Shown here piece by piece: positions 1 to 6,050 of a DNA stretch of 6,099 bases (position 1 is the first letter of the stretch; each line of letters opens with the position of its first letter). The stretch is from Pseudomonas sp. (GTDB taxonomy: Bacteria > Pseudomonadota > Gammaproteobacteria > Pseudomonadales > Pseudomonadaceae): assembly GCF_030147005.1 (NCBI RefSeq), contig NZ_JASLAW010000162.1, forward strand, positions 1-6,099. Direction: 5' to 3'. The notes beneath the pieces are model-generated. The model ran no database searches. It saw only the letters and a list, made by a program, of their open reading frames with translations, and was not told where the DNA came from. A program made the translations under genes and the position numbers.

Positions 1-77
1 GCCCCAACGGGAGCAAGCTCCCTCGCCACAGGTCGCAGGTTTTTCTGCTTTAGCGCTTAACTGACTGGCATTAGGGC
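1..77. repeat. Left arm of 77-bp long inverted repeat (REP-containing)
   Basis: Positions 1-77 are the reverse complement of 5974-6050, with one mismatch (T66 against G5985). The outer part contains a perfect REP hairpin: GGGAGC at 9-14, loop AA, GCTCCC at 17-22. It is followed by non-palindromic sequence (about 30-77) that is equally conserved in the other arm. Position 1 is the window edge, so the repeat may continue further upstream and its true length is unknown. No coding potential is claimed for this stretch. Confidence 0.95.
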
Positions 78-95
78 CAGCCCGCTCCCACATTT
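78..95. repeat. REP remnant (half element)
   Basis: Read on the minus strand this is the start of a fluorescent-Pseudomonas REP element (TGTGGGAGCGGGCTGG). It breaks into the inverted-repeat sequence after the GGGCTGG core instead of continuing with the usual CTCGCGAA. It resembles the outer ends of the doublets at 3108-3198 and 5898-5976. It carries no partner arm of its own family, so it is a half element, probably left by rearrangement. Confidence 0.65.
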
Positions 96-105
96 GGTTT
101 GTGAT

Positions 106-129
106 GTTGCAACTAACCGGTTATACAAC
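106..129. promoter_or_regulatory. Dyad upstream of the LysR gene, possible regulator-binding site
   Basis: A perfect 10-bp palindrome TAACCGGTTA lies at 114-123. It is flanked almost symmetrically by GTTG (106-109) and CAAC (126-129). The dyad ends 27 bp before the start codon of the LysR gene. LysR-type regulators often repress their own gene from such a site, so autoregulation is a reasonable guess. No convincing -35/-10 pair was found here: TTGCAA at 107 and TATACA at 122 are too close together to form a sigma70 promoter. Confidence 0.35.
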
Positions 130-156
130 CGCTTGAGTGTCCACCGAGAAGCGACA

Positions 157-1038
157 ATGAACCCCTTCGAAGACATGCGCCTGTTCTGCCAGGTCATGGA
201 GTCCGGCAGTTTCACCGCCGCCGCCGAGCAACTGGGCCTGTCCAAGCAATTCGTCAGCCGCCGCCTGATCCAACTGGAAGATCGCCTGGGCGTGCGCCTG
301 CTCAACCGCTCCACGCGGCGCCTGGATGTCACGCCGCTGGGCCAGAGTTACTACGAATCGGCCTTGCGCCTGCTCAGCGATGTCGAGCAAGTGGAGCAGG
401 GCATCGCCGGCCAGAACAGCGAACCGCGCGGCACCATTCGCCTCAGCGCGCCGTTGTCGTTTGCCATGGCGCATCTGGGTTGCCTGTTGCCGCTGTTCTT
501 GCAGCGCTATCCCCAAGTGGCGGTGGAAGTCGACCTCAGCGACCGCCCGGTGGACCTGATCGGCGAAGGCTACGATCTGGTGCTGCGGATCGGCACCCTG
601 GAAGATTCCACCTTGATCGCCCGGCGTATCGCCAGCATCCCGCGCGTGTACTGCGCCAGCCCCGACTACCTGGCCCTGCGCGGCACGCCGCAAAAACCCG
701 ATGACCTTGCCGCGCACGATTGCCTGCCCTACGGGCACGGCCGCCACGTGCAATGGCGCTTCAAGGGCAAACTGCAAGCACTGAATGTGAGCGGGCGCAT
801 GCGCGTCAATAACGGCGACTTGCTGCGCGACACCGCGATTGCCGGCCTGGGCGTGACCTACCTGCCGACCTTTATCGTCGGCGACGCGTTGAAGGACGGC
901 CGCCTGATCAGCGTACTGGACGAATTCGCCCCCGAGGCCCTGACCTTGTCGGCGGTGTACCCCCAGCACCGGCAGAGTTCGCGGCCGGTGCAGGCGTTGG
1001 TCGAGTTCCTGCGCGAGCGCCTGGCTAGCGGCTGCTGA
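157..1038 (+). CDS. LysR-family transcriptional regulator
   Basis: This is a predicted 293-residue cytoplasmic DNA-binding regulator, a normal length for the LysR family. The N-terminal winged helix-turn-helix is clear: residues 18-45 read GSFTAAAEQLGLSKQFVSRR followed by the IQLEDRLG recognition-helix region, then a LLNRSTRRLDVTPLG wing at about 48-62. A linker helix at about 63-90 leads into a two-lobed effector-binding domain at about 91-290. The ATG at 157 is chosen because GAGAAG (146-151) sits 5 nt upstream and the protein then begins MNPFEDM, as is typical of the family; an upstream GTG at 94 in the same frame has no such support. The pattern resembles the CrgA/DmlR/AaeR-like subgroup, but the ligand cannot be read from sequence. 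LysR genes usually sit divergent from their target; here the upstream side is repeat DNA and the window edge, so the target is unknown. The 3' end overlaps the convergent AraC gene by 14 bp. Confidence 0.93.
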   Translation: MNPFEDMRLFCQVMESGSFTAAAEQLGLSKQFVSRRLIQLEDRLGVRLLNRSTRRLDVTPLGQSYYESALRLLSDVEQVEQGIAGQNSEPRGTIRLSAPLSFAMAHLGCLLPLFLQRYPQVAVEVDLSDRPVDLIGEGYDLVLRIGTLEDSTLIARRIASIPRVYCASPDYLALRGTPQKPDDLAAHDCLPYGHGRHVQWRFKGKLQALNVSGRMRVNNGDLLRDTAIAGLGVTYLPTFIVGDALKDGRLISVLDEFAPEALTLSAVYPQHRQSSRPVQALVEFLRERLASGC

Positions 1039-2062
1039 ACAGCTGCCGGATCAGGTTGGGCGTGCTTCCGGTCCAACGCTTGAACGCGCGCCGAAAGTTC
1101 GCGGCGTCGTTGAAGTTCAGGTAGGCGGCCACCTCGTCGTTGCTGAACCCTTTGACCTGATACAGGTGCAACGCCATGTGCTTGCGTACCCGGTCCACCT
1201 GTTGCTGAAAGCCGGTGTCGTGCTTGTGCAGCTTGCGCTTGAGGGTGGCCGGGCTCATGGCGAAAGCCAGCGCGGCCTGCTCCAGGCTCGGCGGCTGGCG
1301 CACGTGCTCGCGCAGGTAGTCGTAAAGGCAATCGAGAAAGCTGGCGGCAAAACCCAACTGCTCGATCTGTTCGCGGGCTTGCTGACGCGCCACCTGGCCC
1401 GCCGTGGCCGAGGCGCCAGGCCAGGCGTGCGTGAGGTAATGGCGTGGCAGGCACATCATGTCCCGCGGGCGTTCAAAGCGCGTGTGTTCGCCCAGGTGCA
1501 CCCAGTACTGCTCCACATAGCGCGGCTCGGCATGGCTGAAACTGCACACCCACGGCAGGCGCTCGCCGCCGAGCCATTGGCTCATGGCAACCACCGAGGT
1601 CATGCTCGCCTCGAGTAAAAAGCGCCAATGCTCGCCGGCACCGCAACTGTCCAGCCAGTACAGGTAGGCGTGGTGCTCATCCAATTCCAGCTGCGGCGTA
1701 ACCAGCGGGCTCAGCAGCACTTGTTGCTGGATCAGAATCTCCAGCGCCTGATGCAGATTCTGCGCATGCCCCAGAGCATGGCTGGCCGCGCCGTAGTAGC
1801 CGGGCAGCAGGCGTTGGCCAAACAGGAAGCTGCTGTCGTCGGCGTCCAGCAGCTTGCGGCTGTTGCCGATCAACCCGAGCAATTGCTGCGGGCTCAAGCG
1901 AGCGTTGCCGGCCAGGATGTCTTCGTGGAACAGCCCGGTACCGCGCAGCAGGCGATGGCTGTCGATGTCCCGGGACAAGGCCAGGTCGATCAACGTGGCG
2001 GGCTGGTAATGGCCGGGAATGAAGCGGCTGTCGCTTTCATACCAGCTGGCTTTCACGGCCAT
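1025..2062 (-). CDS. AraC-family transcriptional regulator
   Basis: This is a predicted 345-residue cytoplasmic regulator with two parts. Residues about 20-205 resemble the N-terminal sensing domain of the Arabinose_bd type found in many Pseudomonas AraC-like regulators. Residues about 257-340 form the AraC/XylS DNA-binding domain with two helix-turn-helix motifs. The first is around SLEQAALAFAMSPATLKRKL (259-278) and the second around SNDEVAAYLNFNDAANFRRA (307-326), ending in the family signature FKRWTGSTP. The ATG at 2062 is preferred: it lies 1 nt after the TGA of the upstream GGDEF gene (TGAGATG), which suggests translational coupling. A TTG at 2080 would add six residues and overlap the upstream gene by 17 nt, but it has no ribosome-binding site. 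The gene should share the transcript of the GGDEF gene. Its effector is unknown; the divergent TonB receptor gene is a candidate target. Confidence 0.92.
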   Translation of the reverse strand: MAVKASWYESDSRFIPGHYQPATLIDLALSRDIDSHRLLRGTGLFHEDILAGNARLSPQQLLGLIGNSRKLLDADDSSFLFGQRLLPGYYGAASHALGHAQNLHQALEILIQQQVLLSPLVTPQLELDEHHAYLYWLDSCGAGEHWRFLLEASMTSVVAMSQWLGGERLPWVCSFSHAEPRYVEQYWVHLGEHTRFERPRDMMCLPRHYLTHAWPGASATAGQVARQQAREQIEQLGFAASFLDCLYDYLREHVRQPPSLEQAALAFAMSPATLKRKLHKHDTGFQQQVDRVRKHMALHLYQVKGFSNDEVAAYLNFNDAANFRRAFKRWTGSTPNLIRQLFSSR

Positions 2063-2063
2063 C

Positions 2064-2978
2064 TCAGGCACTTTTCGCAAGGGGTTGCTTGGCGCGCGCC
2101 AGCGCCAGGTTCAGGCGCTTGAGCAAGTCATGGGGCGGCTCGTCCAGAGCCATTACCACCGCGGTGGTCGCCGCCAGTTGCAGGCGCTCGCCCTGTAGCC
2201 GGGTTTTGTGCGCCAGGCTCTGCACCGCCTGCTGCAATTCCAGCGCCAGCCCTTGGGCCTGGCGCTCGCCGGTGTTGGGCAGCAGTACCACAAAACGGTC
2301 CCCGGCCAGACGGCACAACAGGTCCTGGCGGCGCAGGTTGAGCAATAGCACATGGCTGACCGCCTGCAGCACCGCATCGCCTTCGGCATGCCCGTAGGCC
2401 TGGTTGATGGCGGCGAAGTGGTCCAGGTCCAGGGCCAGCAGTGACAGCGGTTGCTGCTGGTCGCGGCTGTCGTGCAGGCTGCCTTCGAGTTGGCGCTTGA
2501 GGTAGTCGGCACCGGCCAGGGGGGTGAGTTTGTCGAACAGCCGATGCTCGCGAAACAGGCGTTCGCGCTTTTCCATCTGCGCGCTGATCGCCAGTTGTTC
2601 GCGATGCCAATGGTAGATGCCGATCGTCAGCAGGATCATGCCCACCGGCATCGGCCCCGACTCCAGCCAGTGGTCCCAGGTGATGCTGTCGGGCAGGCGG
2701 ATAAACTCGTCGAGGCTGTCGATCCACCACGAAAAGAAGATGCACGACAGGCCCAGGGCCAGGTAGTTGGTGACCCGTCCGGCAGGTCGGCTTTTGAGTA
2801 CCAGGCCCAGCCATATCAACGCCAGCAGCGCCGAACCGCCTTCGCCGACGATATCCAGCCACACCCACTCACTGACGCTTTTGAGCTCGCCGCAGGCCAG
2901 GTGCAGGATCAGCCCGAGGTTGGCGGCGATCAGCAGCAGGGCGAGTTTCCAGCGATGGGGTTTGAGCACGGAAAACAT
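2064..2978 (-). CDS. Membrane protein with degenerate GGDEF domain
   Basis: This is a predicted 304-residue inner-membrane protein. Four hydrophobic segments (about residues 12-29, 48-62, 73-87 and 110-123) make up the N-terminal sensor region. A charged, probably coiled-coil linker follows (about 124-147), then a cytoplasmic GGDEF domain (about 148-302). The signature at 225-229 is AGDRF instead of GG[DE]EF. Alanine in the first position is known from active enzymes, but replacing the fourth-position glutamate with arginine probably abolishes diguanylate cyclase activity. Other sites have also drifted: the DxDxFKxxND motif reads DLDHFAAINQ (184-193), and the usual DxLTGLxNR entry motif reads DKLTPLAGA (149-157). 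The metal-site residues D184 and D227, and N192 and D201, which bind guanine in active enzymes, remain. An RxxD inhibitory site (R216-D219) stands five residues before the signature. A c-di-GMP or GTP sensor role is therefore more likely than synthesis. AAGGA at 2992-2988 precedes the ATG. It is the first gene of an operon with the AraC gene. Confidence 0.9.
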   Translation of the reverse strand: MFSVLKPHRWKLALLLIAANLGLILHLACGELKSVSEWVWLDIVGEGGSALLALIWLGLVLKSRPAGRVTNYLALGLSCIFFSWWIDSLDEFIRLPDSITWDHWLESGPMPVGMILLTIGIYHWHREQLAISAQMEKRERLFREHRLFDKLTPLAGADYLKRQLEGSLHDSRDQQQPLSLLALDLDHFAAINQAYGHAEGDAVLQAVSHVLLLNLRRQDLLCRLAGDRFVVLLPNTGERQAQGLALELQQAVQSLAHKTRLQGERLQLAATTAVVMALDEPPHDLLKRLNLALARAKQPLAKSA

Positions 2979-3107
2979 GGCTGCGAGTCCTTGGGCAAAT
3001 AAGCGGTGGACGCCAGCACAGCAGATGCATGTGACGGTTGGATGACGCTGGGGGAGGGTCGAATCAGCTCACGGTATAAACGCAATTGCGCGCCACAACC
3101 CGAACAA

Positions 3108-3198
3108 ATGCGGGCGCGGGCTGGCTCGCGAATACGGTGGGTCAGTTAATACATTCAGTGACCGACATACCGCCTTTACGAGCCAGCCCGCTCCCTCA
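3108..3198. repeat. REP doublet (REPIN-like inverted pair)
   Basis: Two imperfect REP copies face each other. The left arm, from about 3109, reads GCGGGCGCGGGCTGGCTCGC and continues GAATACGGTGGGTCAGT to 3145. The right arm (about 3158-3197) read on the other strand is GAGGGAGCGGGCTGGCTCGT and continues AAAGGCGGTATGTCGGTCA. The arms are separated by about 12 bp, so the whole can fold into one long imperfect hairpin. The arms have diverged from each other and from the doublet at 5898-5976, which suggests an old insertion. Lying between two divergent promoters, it may insulate them or act on messenger stability. Confidence 0.85.
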
Positions 3199-3277
3199 GT
3201 TTGATCGAGGTCATTTCAGCTCATTTGTACGCTCAAGGGCCCGGCAAACCCCGTGTTTTCTGGCTCTACGCATTGGC

Positions 3278-3311
3278 CTGTCACAGAACCGTCACCCTCC
3301 AGCCCTAGCTT
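3278..3311 (+). promoter_or_regulatory. Candidate PhoB box and -10 for the TonB receptor gene
   Basis: Positions 3278-3295 read CTGTCAC-AGAA-CCGTCAC: two 7-bp direct repeats separated by 4 bp, the exact geometry of the PhoB binding site (consensus repeat CTGTCAT). Ten bp after the box, TAGCTT (3306-3311) is placed where the -10 of PhoB-dependent promoters lies, the box replacing the -35; its match to TATAAT is only moderate. This would give a leader of about 50 nt before the ATG at 3369. The call rests on motif match and spacing only. Confidence 0.55.
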
Positions 3312-3356
3312 GCCCTTCCAGTTGCCGGGCCCCTTGCCTGGCGCCAACGGATTCTT

Positions 3357-3364
3357 GGGGAGGG
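3357..3364 (+). promoter_or_regulatory. Strong ribosome-binding site of the TonB receptor gene
   Basis: GGGGAGGG, containing GGAGG at 3359-3363, ends 4 nt before the ATG at 3369. It fixes the start of the receptor gene immediately before its signal peptide. Confidence 0.85.
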
Positions 3365-3368
3365 TTTC

Positions 3369-5882
3369 ATGTACAAGCGCACCGGGCTCGTCAGCTTTAC
3401 GCTTACCGCCTTGGCCCTGGCGATCGCCTGCGAGCGGCTCAGCGCCGCCGAAGCGGCCACCACCGAGCACGTCGACGTGGTCGGGCAGGCCGCCGCCATC
3501 GGCAGCGCCCTCAAGGAGCAACGCGTCTCCGACAGCATCAAGAGCGTGGTGCACGCCGACGGCGTGGCCCAGTTGCCGGACGAAAACGTCGCCGAAGCGG
3601 TGCAGCGCCTGCCGGGGATCAGCGTCGAGCGGGACCAGGGCGAAGGCCGTTTTGTCAGCGTGCGCGGCCTGGGGCCGGACCTCAACAGTGTGACCATCAA
3701 CGGCACGTTGGTGCCATCACCTGAAAGCGAACGCCGCGCCGTGGCCCTCGACGTACTGCCTGCCGAACTGGTGCAATCGCTGTCGGTGATCAAGACGCTC
3801 ACGCCGGACATGGACGCCAATTCCCTCGGCGGTACCGTCGACGTGAAAAGCCTGTCGGCGTTCGACCACAAGGGCCTGTTCTATACCGGCAGCACCGAGG
3901 CCAGTTATGACAAGAACACTCGCCAGACCAGCCCGAAATTCTCCGGCGCCGCCAGCAACCGGTTCAGCCTTGGCGACGGCATCGACAACTTCGGCGTGGC
4001 CGCGGCCCTCAGTTGGCAGAAGCGTGATTTCGGCTCGGACAACGTCGAAACCGGCGGCGCCTGGGATTTCAGCAGGGGCGCCAGGCTCAACGAGTTCGAA
4101 CAGCGCGACTACGACATCAGTCGCGAACGCGCCGGTGGCGGCCTGAACTTCGACTACAAGCCCGATGACCTGAGCAGTTACTACCTGCGCACCCTCTACA
4201 GCCGTTACAAAGACACCGAAACCCGCAACGCCGCCAGCCTCGAATTCGCCGCCCCCCAGGCGCCCGGTGAGTTGGGCGAGGCCGAGGGCAAGCGCAAGCT
4301 CAAGAACCGCGAAGAAACCCAGCAGATCCAGTCTTACGTGTTCGGCGGCGAACGCATGCTCGGCCTGTGGACCTTGAGCGGCCAGGCCGGCTACAGCCGC
4401 TCCAGTGAAGACAGCCCGGCGCATATCGCGGGGGCCACCTTCGACGGTGGTGACTTTGCCGACAGTGGTTTCTATGACAAGACCAAGCCACGCCCGCTAA
4501 TCGGCAGCGGCTTCTACGACGCCGGCAATTTCAGCCTCGACAAAGTCGACTGGGAGAAACAGCACACCCAGGACACCGAGAAAAACCTGCGCCTGGACCT
4601 GACCCGCGACTATGACCTGAGCGGCTACGCCTCCCAGTTCAAGTTCGGCGGCAAGGTCAGCCGACGCCACAAGGACAACGACCTGGAGGCCTGGGCCTAC
4701 AAGGATCTGGATGAGCAGGGTTTCACTGACGAGCAGCTCAACCTCACGCATTTCCAGAAAGGCAATGTCGATTACCGTCTCGGCCGCTTTGGGCCGGGCA
4801 TCAGCGCGGGCAACATCCGCCAACTGATCGGTGGCCTCAATCGCGATGACTTCTACGACCCCACCGAATCCCGGGTCAACGACTTCACCATCCACGAAGA
4901 CATCAACGCCGGCTACCTGATGAACACCGTCGATATCGACGACTGGCGGTTCATTGCCGGGATGCGCTACGAGGGCACCGAATTCGAAGCCAAGGGCACC
5001 GGCGCCACCGACGGCCAGTTCAGCGCCACCGAGACTAAACGCCGTTATCACCACTGGTTGCCAGGCCTGCATGCGCGCTACCAGATCGACAAGAACACCC
5101 AGGTGCGTGCTGCCTGGACCAAATCCGTGGTGCGCCCGACCTTTGGTCAACTGGCCCCGGGTTTTGTCATCGACGATGACGAAGCCACATTCGGCAACCC
5201 GGACCTCAAGCCCCTGGAGTCGAGCAACCTGGACCTGGGCATCGAACACTTTATGGGCCGCGCCGGTTCCGTGTCGGCGTTCGTGTTCTACAAGGACATC
5301 CAGAATTTCGTCTACAACACCGACGTCGCCGGTAGCGGCGCCTGGACCAACTTCGCCGAGGCCCATACCTTCGCCAACGGCGACAGCGCCAAGCTGTATG
5401 GCCTGGAACTGGCCTACTCGCAAAAATTCGACTGGCTGCCCGCTCCGTGGAACGGTCTGCTGATCGGCGCCAACAGCACCTTCAGCCGCTCCAGCGCGGA
5501 CATCGAAGGCTTCGACAGTGCCAGCGGTGGCAACCGCAAGCGCAACATCAGCCTGCCCAACCAGTCGGACACCGTCGGCAACCTGATGCTGGGCTGGGAA
5601 GACGACAAGCTCAGCCTGCGCCTCTCGGCCAACTACAAGTCGGCTTACCTGTACGAACTGGCGTCGATCAGCGACAAGGCCCACGACCTGCATGTGGATG
5701 CGCAAACCTTCGTCGATTTCAGCGCGCGCTATTCGCTGAGCAAAAATCTGCAAGTCAGCTTCGAGGCGCAGAACCTCACCGATGAGTCGTACTTCGTCTA
5801 CACCGGCCACCGCAGCTACAACGGCCAGTACGAAGAGTACGGGCCCACTTACAAGCTGGGCCTGACCTTCACCCATTTCTAA
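3369..5882 (+). CDS. TonB-dependent outer-membrane receptor
   Basis: This is a predicted 837-residue outer-membrane receptor that takes up a substrate using energy passed on by TonB-ExbB-ExbD. Residues 1-29 form a signal peptide (basic MYKR, hydrophobic core 8-20, likely cut around LSAAEA). A TonB-box-like stretch EHVDVVG follows at 33-39. The plug domain spans about 50-160, with the typical segments LPDENVAEAVQRLPGISVER (69-88), VSVRGLGPDLNSVTINGT (96-113) and DMDANSLGGTVDV (147-159). The beta-barrel fills the rest and ends in LGLTFTHF, with the terminal phenylalanine needed for barrel assembly. The plug resembles the TonB-Xanth-Caul type (TIGR01782) better than classical siderophore receptors. 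No N-terminal signalling (STN) domain is present, so it is not expected to signal to an anti-sigma factor. The PhoB box upstream suggests induction by phosphate starvation. In many bacteria receptors of this kind lie beside a phytase or phosphatase gene, but none follows here. The substrate is therefore open: organic phosphate is a guess, and a sugar or metal complex is possible. Confidence 0.93.
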   Translation: MYKRTGLVSFTLTALALAIACERLSAAEAATTEHVDVVGQAAAIGSALKEQRVSDSIKSVVHADGVAQLPDENVAEAVQRLPGISVERDQGEGRFVSVRGLGPDLNSVTINGTLVPSPESERRAVALDVLPAELVQSLSVIKTLTPDMDANSLGGTVDVKSLSAFDHKGLFYTGSTEASYDKNTRQTSPKFSGAASNRFSLGDGIDNFGVAAALSWQKRDFGSDNVETGGAWDFSRGARLNEFEQRDYDISRERAGGGLNFDYKPDDLSSYYLRTLYSRYKDTETRNAASLEFAAPQAPGELGEAEGKRKLKNREETQQIQSYVFGGERMLGLWTLSGQAGYSRSSEDSPAHIAGATFDGGDFADSGFYDKTKPRPLIGSGFYDAGNFSLDKVDWEKQHTQDTEKNLRLDLTRDYDLSGYASQFKFGGKVSRRHKDNDLEAWAYKDLDEQGFTDEQLNLTHFQKGNVDYRLGRFGPGISAGNIRQLIGGLNRDDFYDPTESRVNDFTIHEDINAGYLMNTVDIDDWRFIAGMRYEGTEFEAKGTGATDGQFSATETKRRYHHWLPGLHARYQIDKNTQVRAAWTKSVVRPTFGQLAPGFVIDDDEATFGNPDLKPLESSNLDLGIEHFMGRAGSVSAFVFYKDIQNFVYNTDVAGSGAWTNFAEAHTFANGDSAKLYGLELAYSQKFDWLPAPWNGLLIGANSTFSRSSADIEGFDSASGGNRKRNISLPNQSDTVGNLMLGWEDDKLSLRLSANYKSAYLYELASISDKAHDLHVDAQTFVDFSARYSLSKNLQVSFEAQNLTDESYFVYTGHRSYNGQYEEYGPTYKLGLTFTHF

Positions 5883-5897
5883 CCACCCTATTTCAAC

Positions 5898-5976
5898 TGT
5901 GGGAGCGGGCTTGCTCGCGAATGCGGTGGGTCAGCCCACGCTTCGTTGACTGACACGGCGCTTTCGCGGGCAAGCC
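5898..5976. repeat. REP doublet with rearranged right end
   Basis: The doublet begins 15 bp after the stop codon of the receptor gene. The left arm (5898-5933) is a canonical element starting TGTGGGAGCGGGCTTGCTCG. The right arm (about 5946-5976) pairs with it at 22 of 27 core positions, but stops at the GGGCAAGCC core. Where CGCTCCCACA should follow, it runs directly into the 77-bp inverted repeat. It can fold into a long hairpin and may protect or terminate the receptor transcript, although no T-run follows as in an intrinsic terminator. Confidence 0.85.
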
Positions 5977-6050
5977 CTAATGCCGGTCAGTTAAGCGCTA
6001 AAGCAGAAAAACCTGCGACCTGTGGCGAGGGAGCTTGCTCCCGTTGGGGC
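5974..6050. repeat. Right arm of 77-bp long inverted repeat
   Basis: This is the reverse complement of 1-77, with 76 of 77 positions matching; the last 60 bp (5991-6050) are identical. The pairing ends on the inner side at 5974/77, exactly where the two flanking REP fragments begin to differ. On the outer side the right copy continues into further repeat DNA, while the left copy is cut by the window edge. The arm includes the perfect hairpin GGGAGC-TT-GCTCCC at 6029-6042. Confidence 0.95.

Larger units (their letters stand above)
2979..3368. other. Divergent intergenic region (390 bp)
   Basis: This gene-free stretch separates the GGDEF/AraC unit (-) from the TonB receptor gene (+). It contains, in order: the ribosome-binding site of the GGDEF gene (2988-2992); a possible minus-strand -10 element TATACC (3078-3073) just next to a perfect palindrome CGCAATTGCG (3081-3090), without a recognisable -35; a REP doublet (3108-3198); and the PhoB box and ribosome-binding site of the receptor gene. 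The short open frames here overlap the REP DNA and are not considered genes. No Fur-box-like sequence was seen. Confidence 0.7.

Noticed and set aside
121..969. 282-codon open frame on the minus strand opposite the LysR gene
   Set aside because: It is a mirror of a well-supported LysR gene, with a Q/A/G-rich composition and no domain; it also begins upstream of any plausible signal.
2451..3002. 183-codon open frame on the plus strand opposite the GGDEF gene
   Set aside because: It is antisense to the membrane GGDEF gene, with no ribosome-binding site or domain; it is a shadow frame.
3201..3235. Sigma70-like promoter TTGATC with a -10 17 bp downstream, before the receptor gene
   Set aside because: The hexamer at the right distance (TTTGTA) matches the -10 consensus poorly; the PhoB-box promoter closer to the gene is better supported.
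3426..3431. Possible lipobox (AIAC, residues 18-21) in the receptor signal peptide
   Set aside because: Position -3 is alanine rather than leucine. TonB receptors are not normally lipoproteins, and a good signal peptidase I site (LSA/AEA) follows directly.
3086..3724. 212-codon open frame on the plus strand before and across the receptor start
   Set aside because: It begins in REP DNA and runs out of frame into the receptor gene, where it becomes Arg/Pro/Ala-rich. The receptor has the strong ribosome-binding site and signal peptide.
4497..5876. 459-codon open frame on the minus strand inside the receptor gene
   Set aside because: It is fully antisense to a clear TonB receptor. The translation is low in complexity, rich in V, A, G and Q, without a recognisable domain; it is the shadow frame expected in high-GC coding DNA.
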